Shown: positions 37,901-50,801 of the stretch, one piece after another
Layout of the letters: every line of letters starts with the position of its first letter
Numbering within the stretch: position 1 is the first letter of the stretch
Assembly: GCA_005656395.1 (NCBI GenBank)
Contig: SRSI01000077.1
Span: 1,853,206 to 1,917,205, forward strand
Reading direction: 5' to 3'
Length of the DNA: 64,000 nucleotides
Source of the DNA: Strongyloides papillosus
Lineage: Eukaryota > Nematoda > Chromadorea > Rhabditida > Strongyloididae
Made by a program: the position numbers and the translations under genes
The notes under the pieces: generated by a model
What the model was told of the DNA's origin: nothing
Database searches by the model: none
What the model saw: only the letters and a program-made list of their open reading frames with translations

Positions 37901-39367
37901 ACCACACTGAAAAAATTTTGTTACAATATTTCAATAAATTCGACAAACATGCATAGTTTGTTAATGGTTACAAATTGAATTTAAATTCAAATTTTCTTAA
38001 ATAATGCAATCATAATATTGTTACCAAAATGAATATTTCAGACTGTTTTAATAAAATATTTTACATTGTAATCAGTCAAACAAACTATAGTGTTTTGTAC
38101 AACGGTTACAGACCGTTTTATTCAGAAAAACATAATGAATAATAAAAATTATAACAGTAATGATTTTATATTAATTAAATATATATTTTATTTCAATTGT
38201 ATTTTTAAGTAATGCAAATCTTAGAGTATAACTTTTTCTTTATAATATATTATTAATTACTTTATTAAAAGTCAAATTTGTGTAAACATAAAAATATTTT
38301 AACAAAAATTATTTTTTTAAAAATCAAAAAAACAACAATAACATTTATTTTTTTTGATTACTTTTTTCCTAATTTTTTTGGTACATTAACTAAAAAAGTT
38401 TATTTGAGTTTATGTTTGTTTTCTTTTTTTAATTTTTCTAGCTAACCTTTATAAACTAATTGATTTTTTGAGTTGTAATTTTAAATAAATTAATTGACAA
38501 TTTTTTTTAATGTTGATAACGTATGATTTAAATTTTATTTAATAACAAATGTTATATTTCATCTTTAAAAATTCCTCTTCAACTTAAACGAAAAAAAACA
38601 TTTAACAAAAAAACAATATACACAAAAAAACAACAATCTTTTTAAAATGATTTTAAAAGATAATGTAAAAAAGTAATTTATAGTAATTCGAATTATAAAA
38701 ACACATTAATAAACTTTGATTTAATGTAAAATTGTAAGAATTTTTATAAAGAATATTTATCAATACATCATAGTGTCTTTGTTAATATATTTTAATTATT
38801 CGAATTATTGTAATTTATTTTTTATGTATTTTTTCAAATCATTTCAAAAATCAAGCTTACAAAAGTTTAAAAGCATTATTTATCTCTGTTCATAACAAAA
38901 AAATAACTTTTAAATGATTTAATTATAAAAAGGGTATAATAAGATAATATTTTAAATAAATCATACTTTTATAGTTAAATAATTATTGCTTCTCATTAAT
39001 ATTACCATTAAATTTCCAAATTTCTAAAATTTATATTTTCTAAACTATTTAAAAATAATTAAATGTTATTCTGAAAATCATTCATTGTATTTCGTATTAT
39101 AAATATATTTTTTATTATGAATATTATGACATATTTTTTTCTAAAATTATCATTGAAATATTCAAAAACTTATAAAATATGTTGTACAGACATATATTGT
39201 AACCGAGATACAAAAAATACCTGTTTGTTCGAATTGTTACAAGTCTAATTTTTTTTACATACATACAATTTTTTATTAAATAATTTTTATGATTTGCTAA
39301 TATAACATACATTTTTATTTTCTTCAAACAATATTAATTATGTTGTAACTAAAATTTTTCAGTGCAT
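37901..39367. mobile_element. Possible degenerate TIR element
   Basis: The left end reads CACTGAAAAAATTTTGTTACAA from 37905, and the right end reads, in reverse complement from 39364, CACTGAAAAATTTTAGTTACAA. A second inverted pair lies inside: AATTCGACAAACA with GGTTACAA near 37938-37975 against AATTCGAACAAACA with GGTTACAA between about 39195 and 39240 in reverse complement. TA dinucleotides border both ends (37899-37900 and 39368-39369), as for a TA-targeting element. The interior is AT-rich and has no transposase. The arms are short and diverged, so this is a tentative call for an old non-autonomous element. Confidence 0.4.
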
Positions 39368-39369
39368 TA

Positions 39370-42056
39370 CAAATTCTTTTATAAAATATTAAAATATATT
39401 TTATTAGGAAAAGTTAAGGGTACTTGATAGAGAAATAACAACTATTATGTATATTTTATTATTATTTTACTAACACGTTTTAATCTTGAAAATGATAAGA
39501 GGCAAGAAATGATTTAGATTTTATATAATGAATAAATTTTGTTTTTTCGGAAGTAATGGAAATTGGAATTACAAATGAAAAATAATTTTCCCATAGTTTT
39601 TTTTAGAAAGTATAGATTTTGGATAATAAATGTAAATACATTATTTAATAATAATTTTCATTTTATTTTTTTTAATTAGGAAATAAATTCATAACTTTCG
39701 GTGAAGTACGAACATTTTATCATATAATTACACATAAATTAAATTAATTGTAATTTTGTAGTAAAAATTTTAATAATAATATTTATTAATATAGTAAAAA
39801 ATCTCTGTTATTATGAATAAATATACCATAGTTATACTTTGTTATACTAAAAATATTAACTTCTCTCTTCCTAATATTTTTAGTAGTAAAATTAGTCGAC
39901 GTATATTTATCATTTCATACGAACCAATTATTATACTTTCAACTAATTTAAAACCAAATATTTAAAGTTGATATATTTTTAATATGAAAAATAAGTTTTG
40001 AAATAAGGAAATTATAAAATATTTTATTCTTAATGATGAATTTTGACACCTACTGATTATATTAATAATTTTTGTTCTATATTTATTATATATATCATAT
40101 CAAAAGAAAACGATTGAATCTAAGGTTGTAGTAAAATGATTTTATCATTTTAGCTTCAAACTTATGAACTAGGCTGTCCTAGGTGTCCTGTGCTATTGTC
40201 AATCATATCTACGATTATTTCTAAATATCTACATACCTTTATGCCTATCAATAACAATGGTTTATTATCACCTTAACATTCTCCCACTAAAACGTATTCT
40301 GATACTATGAGTTTCCCTTGCTTTATCATTAATCTTGTTAAAATGAAGTATTATTTCTTTGTCATATCAAATTTCATTTTCATGGTTTTTTATAGTAACT
40401 ATTTTTTTACAGTATCATTTCTAATTATTATTTAATCGTATGTTTAAATTTATAGTATATACTTAAATTTTTTAAAACCACTGCCATTATTTAATTTCAT
40501 TACACAATATATTACAATTAAAATCATATTTCAATTTAATTTTTATCTAATTATATATTTAACTTCTTCTACCTCCAATATAATATTCTACCAATTACAT
40601 ATATTTTTATTCGATAACCACAGTTATAAGAATATTTGTCCTATTATCATTTCATCATTACCCTAATCATTTCTCTCTTCCTAAAGTTATTTTTACTTAT
40701 CATTACTATGTAACACAAATGTACACATATTTAATTTTCACTACTTATTACCCCCTAGGTTACAAAATAATTGCCTGTTCAATAGTTGTTATTCGATTAT
40801 TATCAGATTATATTCATTGTATACAACATTTTTTTTTCAAAATAAAAGTGTACTTATTGTATTACCAATCTTATATTATAAAAATTTGTTTATTTTTTCA
40901 TTTTATTTGAAAATATAATAGCTTGGTAAAATTAATTAGATATTATAAAATTAAGGAAAAAAAATATTTTGTATTCTAGCAAATATATATTTAAAAAATA
41001 GTTATTTTTTTCTCAATTCTCATATCACTTTTTTTATCATGTCATAACGTTTTATATTCTTATTCATATATCAATTATAGAAATATGTATTTATATTTAT
41101 GTTCCATCATTGAAAACATCATATAATAACTATGCATTTCATATTCCTAATTACAATAATTTTTATTTCATGAAAGTACAGTTTTACTTCGACATGCTAA
41201 TTAATAAAATTTTATATGGAGTATTTTAAAAATATGAGAGCAAGTTTTTCTAAATTTTCTTCCATCTTTACTTTTTGGTTTTATATTTATAAATTTTAAC
41301 ATTAATATTACCGAAAATTAATGCTTCCTCTTAAAATGCCAAGACATGCTTATATATAAAACATTTTTACTTTTTATCTTTATAAAACTTACGAAAAATT
41401 TTTTTCCTTTTACTTTCTTAAAGTATTTAAAATTAATAAAATTTTCTCTTACATTATTTCAGTTTTTTTCTATAATTTATTAGTTTTTTGTTTTTTATAT
41501 ATATATTACTAAATTTAAATATTAGGAGTATAATCTTATTATACTGCAACAATTTTTCCTAAATTTTATATAACTATTTTTCCATTATCTTGTAATACAA
41601 AACAAAAAAGTTTTCTTTTTCAACAATCAAGGTATCAAATTTAGTACGAACAAATCTAATGAAATTACAAATTTAGAAGTTTTAACGGAAAGATATTTGA
41701 AACAAACTTTTTGTAGTTTTAAAAAGAAAAAAACTTCCCTTTTTTTTATCAAATCAATATAAAAACTACCTTAATAGGGAAAAGTTCTATTAAAAGTGTA
41801 CAAATTTATATTCTTATCTTGTTTTGAATGAGACAGTGTACCTGCTGGCAATTTTGACAAAGGTAAGCCTTTTTATCAGTCTTGATATTCGTTACTTTTA
41901 AAAATATGTTTTCATTATTAAAAATTATAATTTATTATGTATTTTACACATATAGGTAATTTTAAAGATATTTTTTCTATGAAATCTTTTGTTATATTTG
42001 TTATTTTATAAAACTTTTATCATATTTTTAGAAGACAACAAAGTTATTTATAGGAG
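39370..42056. other. Gene-poor region upstream of dyc-1
   Basis: About 2.7 kb of AT-rich DNA. A GC-richer patch at about 40155-40330 is open in one plus-strand frame but has no start, domain or clean splice pair. Near 41862 AAAG is followed by GTAAGCC, a good donor, and a TTTTTAG acceptor at about 42025-42031 may close a 5'-UTR intron of dyc-1. Confidence 0.45.
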
Positions 42057-45000
42057 ATGCCCAAACCAAAAAAACGAGGGCCCTATAATATTATAACTGA
42101 TGACTTGTATGATTGTAGGATTCCTTTACACAATGAGCTTGCCTACCAACATGGTATTCACTTTGAAGCTAAGGTTTGATTTTTAATCTTTGATTAAATA
42201 AAAAATTTTTTTTAGTATATCGGAAGCATGGAAATTACGAGGCCGGGTACAAGAATAGAAATAGTTGCTGCAATGAGGAGAGTACGGTATGAATTTAAAG
42301 CTAGAGGTATTAGAAAACGACCTGTTGATATAACAGTATCAGTTGATGGAGTTAAAGTTGTTCTTCAAAGAAAAAAAAAGCAACAAAAGATTCATCATGG
42401 GATGAATCAAAATTATTAGTAATGTTTCATCCTATTTATAGGTAAGTTATCTGTGATTATCAAAAAAAAATCTAATATCAAATATTTTTTTGAATTTTAG
42501 AATATTTTATGTTTCACATGATTCCAAGATTTACAAATATTTTCATATATAGCAAGAGATGGGCTTCAAACACTTTCAAATGTAATGTGTTTAAATGTGA
42601 AAAAAAGGTAGGTTAAATTGATTATTTGTTGTTAAATAAAATAAACATCATCTTACCTATTCTTTACAACATCAATAATATTGTGTCTAAAAATGGAAAG
42701 AGTTTAAATAACTTTATTAACTATATTCAATAGCATATATATTTCTTTAAATATAGCACTTTTTCTTTTTTGTCATTTTGAAATTATTTTTATAAAAAAC
42801 GATGATTTATTTGATGTTAACTAAATTAATACCAAATTTTATTTCCTTTCGGATTAAGTGAAGTATCAATAAAAATGTAACTCATATGTCATCATTAATC
42901 TGTTATCAAAATTAAAAATTATTTTTACCCGCTACCTAATTCTTTTTTCTCCCTGTGTTTTTTCTTTATTCTCATTATTATTATTATTTTAAAATATTAA
43001 CTTTTAGTGACTATATATATAGATTATATATTTTCTTTCATTTTTAAATTTATAAGTATATTTTAAAAACAGTATTACTACAACAGAGCTTAATTATTTT
43101 ATCTTATAATAAAGCCAAAAATTTGTTCTCATAGTATCTAGGTGTTAATTATAAATAAATGTATTAATAAATTTTTCTACTCTTTTCTTAGGAAGTAGAT
43201 AAATCATTGATAATGATTGAATAAGAATAACAATAAGTAACAATTTCAAATTGATATTATTATACATTAGCATATATATACATATTCTTGATTAAAAAAT
43301 TATATATATATAATATTTTTCATACCACAATTTTTCATTTTAGCCTTCCAGTCTTTTGAAGAGTTAATCAACTATTATTCTTTATTGATATAACAATCAT
43401 CTTGTCATTATCAGCAATAAATTTACTCAAAACGTTTCTTTTATCTTCATCTAACACATCAGCCAGTGGTAAGAAACGTTTTTAAAATAGAAACACTAAA
43501 TGACTCCCTGTTCCTTGAGTTACATTATTATATCCTTAAATAATACCCCTTTCTCTTCAATCCCTCTTTCTCCTCTCTCCACGACATCATCATAAATTTA
43601 AAGAGATAGGCGATATATTTTTTTAGAGTCAGCTTATTACCTTCTTTCTTATGTCTCCACATTTTCTCTAATGAAGTCAATTTTTCTTTTTCAAAATAAA
43701 CTTTCTACCCTTATCCCAGTAATTATTTTCTTATTATTACATCTCTATAATTCTTATCATCATCCCAACTTTTCTTTTTCTTTACATAAACACTCTACAA
43801 TTTCGAAATATTTATTTATAATTATACAAATTATATTACATTTAAATGCTTGTGGGGTTTTAGAGAATTTTTAACCTGTGGTTTTTGTTGTCACTCAAAA
43901 AAAGAATAATATATCTTTAATATTTCTGTCATTTGTGATTATCAAAAAAAAATTTTTTTTCACTTTTAATCACTACCACAACTCACACATATAATATTTT
44001 GACTCATTATTCTAATTAAACATCTGGTTTATGGTTTTACAAAAATTACTATATTTCTACAATATTTCATCGTAATATATATTTGACCTGGTATCCTTTG
44101 GTGGAGAATATGATTAGGATTCAGGACGAAGACGATGAAAATGAAACGATGTCACAGGAACATCGATTTTACTATTTGAGATTAATGGCTAAAGCAGGAA
44201 ATAAAACGAACCAATTAAAATGAAGTTTGTTCGCTGGTCTAGTCCAAAATCACACTATATGAGTGTTGACGACGAGTGTAAATCTAGAGGTCTCTTTTAA
44301 TATCTTATTCATACATAAAAAAATTAAATTTACAATATTAAAATAAAATTAATGTTAAATATTAAATAATTATAGAAATATTTAAAAGTAAACAAAACTA
44401 TTACAAATATAAAAAAATCAAATTTATAGATATAATTATTTTTTTAACAATTAATTGAATATTTTTACTGACATTCAGAGTCAAGCAATGCGTGTAGTTC
44501 GAACAATTGGGCAAGCATTTGAAGTTTGTCATAAGATCTCACAAGAACAAATAGCCATACACCTGGAGGAATAGAAAAACACCAAATGGATGATGGAGAA
44601 TCTTCAAGCAGTGTATTTCAACAACAAGGAAAAAATACTTCTGCCAGAAATTCAGTTGTCGGTTTGCAGCTGTTAAATGCTGATAATGATGATGATGATG
44701 ATGATGATAATAATAATCAGCAACAACAAATAAAACAGGATGACAAATTATCAACTGTAAGAGAAGTTTCATCATCACCTGAACCTAATATAATACATGA
44801 TAATCGAAGGCCAAGCATTTATTTACCTCGAAAAATTTCAAATGATCTCTCCTCCTCTGCTCAGCCTCCTGATATATCGAAGGTTCATCAAAGCTCATCA
44901 GCTAACACAACTACAAACACAACATCTAATATATTACAAAAATCTTCTGTTGCTGCATTAATACTACTACTAATATAATAATATTAATACATTTATCCCT

Positions 45001-47978
45001 ACACAAATGAATCCTGTAGCATTAGGAAGTAATAATTTAAGTCAACCAAATATTCCTAATACAATTCCTAGTGTAAATAACGTCTTTCCTATTAGTGGTA
45101 CATTATCACATTCTAATACTTGGAATATTGGAAATTTTCCTATTGGAACTTTTCCATCACTTCAATCACTTGATCCAAATTTTAATGCACCATTATTGTC
45201 AAACAATCCATATCCAACAATATATAATTCAACTTCTGTGCCGTATGGCTTAGCATCACCACTTATAATATCTCCATCTGGAACGACTGGTAATCAAAAA
45301 TAATAATGCTGTTGGTAAAGATAATGAAATGTTACCAGAAAATATTAAAGGAACAATTGATCAGCAACAAGTAATTCTAGATTCAACAATGGCAAATGCA
45401 GCATCAGCTATACAATTAACACGATCTCTTGAACAGTACAATCAACAGTTAATACGTGCTCAATTAGATCAAGCACAACAATCAGCACAAGTAGCTGGAT
45501 GCCAAGTTCAATTGTTACGTGATCAACTAACAAGTGAAACAACTGCTAGAATTGAAGCACAGGTAAATAATTCATTTTCTTTTCGATATATAAAATATAA
45601 TAACACTTCACTTAAAAATATTTGTTTTGATTGATGATTATATTATCATTTTTTTAGTCACGAACACACCAATTATTAAATACAAATAGAGAATTATTGG
45701 ATCAAGTGTCGTCGTTGGTGCAAAGGCTCCAAAATCTTGAATCAAGGCTTTCAACAGAAATACACTTCAGCTTGTCAATCAACAGGAAATATACCTTCAA
45801 GCCAGAACATTCCAATGACAAGGGCACAATTTTCTCCTATTAAAGTTGGGCCACAATTTATGGCTAAAAGTGAAGTTTTTTATCCTAATAATTGCAAGAG
45901 ATGTTACTTCTGCACAGCCAACGCTTTATCAACCATATCAAATGACAACATTAGCCGATTTAAGATCTGGATCATTACCACCAATCAATAAACAAATGCA
46001 AGATGATAATGGAAAAGAAAAAATAAAAATAAGAAAAGGCAGAGAGGCTGATGGAGCTAAAACAGAACCTGAATCAGCTGCTGATGATACGAGTGATTAT
46101 TCTGTTTCTGAAATATATGACAGACCTAGTGAAAAAATGTCTACTGTTCAATCACAACCACCCCCACCACCACCAACAACAAGTATGCTACCGTCAATGC
46201 AACATCAAAATTATTCGTTAAATAATGATAATAATCTTCCTAATGCTTCGTCAATTAAAACTAATAAAAAAGGTACGGATTCCATTATAAACAGATATAG
46301 TCAAGATTCAGGAGGAACTATTAATAACTATATCCAATCATCATTTGGTGATGATAATGGAAATATATCAACGCCTACAATATCAAGGAAAGATTTCAGT
46401 AGTAGTTGATTTACCGAATTTTAAAAAGAAGGACAAATATAAATTTCAAGATAAGAATTTTATAGAATGTCATTTAACAAAATGCTTCAAGGCATTAAAC
46501 CAAAACAAACAAAATACGAAAAACAAATACCTGAATTAAATGAAACAGATATTTTAGATTCACAAGTAAATATGAATCAAGAAGAAGATCTTCCAAAAAC
46601 TGAAAAAAAGAAACATATCAATAGTAGTGGTTCAAATATGATGAAGGAGTTTTTAACAGGAAATCCAATTCAGGGAAATACCTTTTCATCTTCTATAAAG
46701 GGATTAGGTATAGACAAAGTAAGTTAGCTACTGATGGTACACGTCTTAGTAGTTATGATTAATGATTTATGTCAAAGAGAATGTATAAAAAATGAATGAA
46801 GGAATGTTTAAAAATTTTTACTATGAATTGAATTGAAATTAATTTTTTTCTTTCTTAGAATTTATACTCTAAATGTAAATATGATATTATTTAAAAAAAC
46901 AACTCGTAATCTACCAATATTTTAATGCAAACTTTTTAGAAATATACATAAGGAAATAATATTTCTTTTAAATGAAAAAATGTTAAAATTTAAAATAATA
47001 TGCACGTATATATTTTTTTAATCATTTCAGTGGTAATGAAAAATATTATTTTTTAAATAAGATTTTACTTATTTAAATAAAACCCAAACAATGACTTATA
47101 TTTTAAAAAGATTATATTGATAAGTTATATATATTTAAGACATATCGATTTTTAATTATTTCTTACGATATGCTTGTATGATTTTAACATAATTTTTTTA
47201 AAAATATAAATGCTTGGGAATTAGATTAATATAGTAAGTATACATTTAACATTAAATTCAACAACTTTTAAACCAGTATTTTGTATGTTATTTTAATTTC
47301 TTTCAAATATTTTCTTGTTGTGTTTTAACAAACTAAACATTTTGTCAAAAATAATTTAAAGAAAAACAGTAAATATAATTTTTTTTAGATTTTGATAGGT
47401 TTAAAAATGATAACACTAATTCTTCTCCAGCATCTGCATCACTTTTCACAGCGATGTATCCGCCAACTAAAAAACATGTTAATAATCCTACTACTCAAAA
47501 TAGAGAAAATAAACCAAAGGTATTTATAGCGTAATTAAAATGCAAGAAAAATTCCTAAAAGTTAATTCTTCTGTGATAAAATAATAGGGTTATTCTATTT
47601 TAGGCACGTTTCGATAATAAAGTTCAAATGAAAATGAATAGAGCAAAATCAATTGATATTGATCATTTAGGAATTGGAAAGATATTTGAAAATTTTAAAA
47701 CTGCAAGTCCCAAGAATGATGTGAAAAAAAGAATATTATCACCTGAAAGAGTTGTACTTTTTCAAGATGGTCAATTAGATGATGTAGAAAAAAGAGGGAG
47801 AAAAAAAAAGCGTACCAACTCAAGCATCAACTACTGGTAATATCTTTGATGTTGAATTTAAAAACCTCAAACAATAACTTCATTTAATGTTTCTCCTCTT
47901 ATTACTAATTTTCAAAAATCTGAAACACCAAAATCATCTACCTCAACAATTGATTCAGAGAGGATAATTACTTTTTAA
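42057..47978 (+). CDS. dyc-1: DYC-1 / NOS1AP (CAPON) homologue, frame broken many times
   Basis: Exons are about 42057-42173, 42216-42441, 42501-42607, 44479-45562, 45658-46718, 47389-47519 and 47604-47978. The first three and the start of the fourth encode a CAPON-type PTB domain: [73 protein letters not shown] and [16 protein letters not shown]. Later exons hold poly-Asp and Asn/Thr stretches and a coiled coil ending in EAQ then [13 protein letters not shown], aligned with the CAPON coiled coil. In worms DYC-1 acts at dense bodies of muscle with dystrophin. Frame changes occur at about 42371, 42526, 42561, 44560, 44955-44985, 45296, 45760, 45890, 46405, 46460, 47801 and 47861. Splice sites are intact. 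The C-terminus (RIITF) resembles a class-II PDZ ligand. Confidence 0.88.
44110..44300 (+). CDS. Candidate alternative first exon inside a dyc-1 intron
   Basis: In the 1.87-kb third intron an ATG at 44110 opens 37 charged codons ([20 protein letters not shown] and on). After a TGA at about 44221 the adjacent frame continues from the overlapping ATG with [19 protein letters not shown]. The frame step equals one missing base in an AAAA run, the same kind of break as in the dyc-1 exons around it. GC is higher than in the rest of the intron. A short DYC-1 isoform with its own start is known in C. elegans, as I recall, so an alternative first exon is attractive; the donor is not clear. Confidence 0.33.
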
Positions 47979-50426
47979 ATAAAAAATAATGATTAAATGA
48001 TAATATATAATTACCAAATATTAATATATATAGATGTATATTTATATATAAATTAATTAATTATTACATTGTTCAAACTTTAATTTTGTTTACTTTTTCC
48101 CAATATCATTCTATTTACGGATACAAATAATATTAATATTATTGTTAAACTTTTGTCAAAATTCTAACATACAAATATTGTTAATAATATAAAAATAAAG
48201 AATTTTTTATACAATTTTTTTATTTATATAACAAATAATAATCCAAAATATCCTTTTTTTACTTAAAATTAATGTTATAGTATTAAATAAATTTTCATTT
48301 AATTTCCTTTTATCTTCCTTTAAGATATGATTTTAGCTATTCTAAAAAATAATAAATTATCAAATAGTTATTTAAGAAAGTACAATTTACTTAAGATTAT
48401 GTTACTGATTCTACAGGAAAATTCAACTATGAATTAAATTTTTTGAAATGTGTAGACAGGATATAAGACAAATAAAAAACATCGTTTACTAATGTGTGAA
48501 ACTTGTAAATTAATTATTACTTATTATTAACAAAACTTTAATTATTTTGTAAAAATATTTCAAAAGTGTTTAATAAGTAATGGCTTGCCAGCCATTATGG
48601 CATATTATTCATCCACATTATTAAAATTTTTTATATTATAAATAGAAATTTAAAAAAAAAATTTTTTTTAAAGATTGTTATTTGAGAAATTAACTTTTAC
48701 GGAGTTAGACATATTAATTATATTATTAATACTAAAAAATATAATTTTTAGGGATGATTTTTTAAAGGTATTAATTATCTCTTCAAAATTACCATTTATT
48801 GTAGTTTTTTTAATAAATTTCATAATTCTTTAAAGCCATTTGTTTGTTTTTCTTTATCATCAAATATTATATGGCTTTATTGTGCAAAAAAAAATTACTT
48901 AAAGGATAAAACTACTATTTTTATTTAAGATAGTTGAAATAATAATCAAAATTCTTGTTCATTATTTTAAAAGTATTTTAAATTTTTTTTTGAAATTTCT
49001 AGTAACCATATCAATTCTCATTCTGAAATTTTGGCAATCTGAAATTTCATATTAACAATTAAAATTTGATACTTTTCTTTCTTTTATATTTCACCCACTT
49101 TCAGTAGAAGGAGTTAAAGAATATCAAAAAAGACATTAAAATATGATATCACATATTTACTAAGAAATTTCTTAATTTTTGATAAATTATAGTTTAATAA
49201 TTTATAATTCTTTTTACAATATGCTAATTATTAATTTTACAAAATTTTGAAATTTTTAACAACATAAAGTATATTTTGTTTCCTTGCCATCATTTTCTTT
49301 TTAGAGATAGGCTATATAGTTATATAACAAATACAAAAATATTATACTTCTGACAATATTTGGAAATTGAGTTGACTGTTGTTTTTAAAATTTGAAAACA
49401 TTTAAAAAAGTACAAGTTTGATAATCTTAGTTTATACTGTCATTTAGAACTAATTGTTAAAATATCAAGAAATATAATAGTATTGATAAAATCATATAAG
49501 CATGTATAAAGATAAAAATCTTTAAAGAAAACCACCTACACCAAAAATATAGAAATCAGAAACATATATCTACTACTTTAAATTATTTCAAATAATAGAG
49601 TACTTTACGGTCAATAAATATAAGAACACATATCAACATAATTTGCTGTTGTTTATATTCATTTTCAATATTATCTTAAGTTATTTTTTTTATTGTTTAT
49701 TATTTTTTTTTAATATCGAGTACTTTCTTTTAATATAAAAAATTATCAAATACATTTTTAGAAATATTTTCAAATACTATTTTTAAAAGATAACCATTCT
49801 AAATTCAAACAGATAATGAAGTCGCGTAAATTTTATTTTAACAATGATGTTCTTTAAAAAATTTCCTTTTTTAATTCTAAGATGTTACATAGAAATTTCT
49901 TTCTCCGCCCATCTTGATTTTCTTCTAACTATAAAATTCATACATCACCCATTCTTTATTTTTACAAGTAAAATTAAATTTTTTTAAATATGTTCAAAAA
50001 ATTTGTCAATTACAAAAGTATTAGTTATATCATACTACAATAATTAAAAACATAAAGGATTAATTTTTTTAACCAAAAATTATTAATTACTAGTATTTAT
50101 CTGTACCATACCTTATTCTTTTATCTTATTGTATTAATATTTTATTACTTTTGGTAATATATAAAATAATACTGCAACAATTTTTTTTCTCAAAAATCAC
50201 TTCTTTTTGAAATGTAGTCGCAATTTTTAAGAAATACAGCTAATTTTAGTGACAATCCACTCATAACTTAAGGAATATGTTTGTAATATATGATAATATA
50301 AAACCTCTCTGTATAATTAGATGAAGTTATTTGGTTATACTATCATAAAAATATAACAAAATGTTATAAATAAAAATTTTAAAATATTTCATATTTCAGT
50401 TTTTACAATAAATTTTCTACAAAAAT
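47979..50426. other. Intergenic region, no gene seen
   Basis: About 2.4 kb of AT-rich DNA between dyc-1 and the flp-19-like gene. No coding, RNA or repeat structure recognised. Confidence 0.5.
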
Positions 50427-50801
50427 ATGGCATATTCAAGCATTCTAATTAAAGTAACCTTCTTGATTATTGGATTCATTTTATTAATTTCCGCGGAGTG
50501 TAAGTTTAATATTATTGTAAAAAAATTATGATAATAAAAAACAATTAATTTAATAATTCCAATTTTTCTAGCCATCAAAAATGTTCCGGAATCAGAACAA
50601 TTCAATACTAATGAAGGAACAGAATTATTCAATCCTCATTTTTATCAATTTAAAAATTCCAATATCCAATTGATGATGAAATATTTTTCCTATTATCAGG
50701 CAAATGAACAAATACCTATTAGAGATAGAAAGTGGGCATCACAGTTAAGATATGGTAAACGTTCCAGTTGGGCAAGTCAACTTCGTTATGGAAAAAAATA
50801 A
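50427..50801 (+). CDS. flp-19: FMRFamide-like neuropeptide precursor, flp-19 type, RYamide
   Basis: Exons 50427-50499 and 50572-50801 join over a 72-bp GTAAGT...TTCTAG intron (phase 1) into a 100-residue precursor. A signal peptide of about 23 residues (hydrophobic VTFLIIGFILLISA) is followed by a spacer and then two peptides at the very C-terminus, bounded by basic pairs: RK, WASQLRYG, KR, SSWASQLRYG, KK. Gly is the amide donor, so the predicted products are WASQLRYamide and SSWASQLRYamide. C. elegans flp-19 makes WANQVRFamide and ASWASSVRFamide, the same two-peptide order with the same serine-extended second peptide. The change of the last residue from Phe to Tyr in both copies is unusual. 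Expected in neurons; receptor unknown. Confidence 0.88.

Noticed and set aside
39220..39240. GTTCGAATT resembling a tRNA B box
   Set aside because: No A box, acceptor stem or anticodon arm at the right distance; it belongs to an inverted repeat arm.
39124..39327. Minus-strand frame within the putative TIR element
   Set aside because: Low-complexity hydrophobic/basic composition and no transposase motif.
40155..40330. GC-richer patch with a plus-strand frame (YELGCPRCPVLLSI)
   Set aside because: It follows a TTTTAG but has no start, no donor at a matching phase and no recognisable domain.
43671..43874. Plus-strand frame in the dyc-1 intron
   Set aside because: F/L/I/H-rich frame with no splice support, pyrimidine-rich intron sequence.
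44490..44510. GTTCGAAC resembling a tRNA B box
   Set aside because: It lies inside a coding exon of dyc-1 (MRVVRTIGQ) and no cloverleaf can be formed around it.
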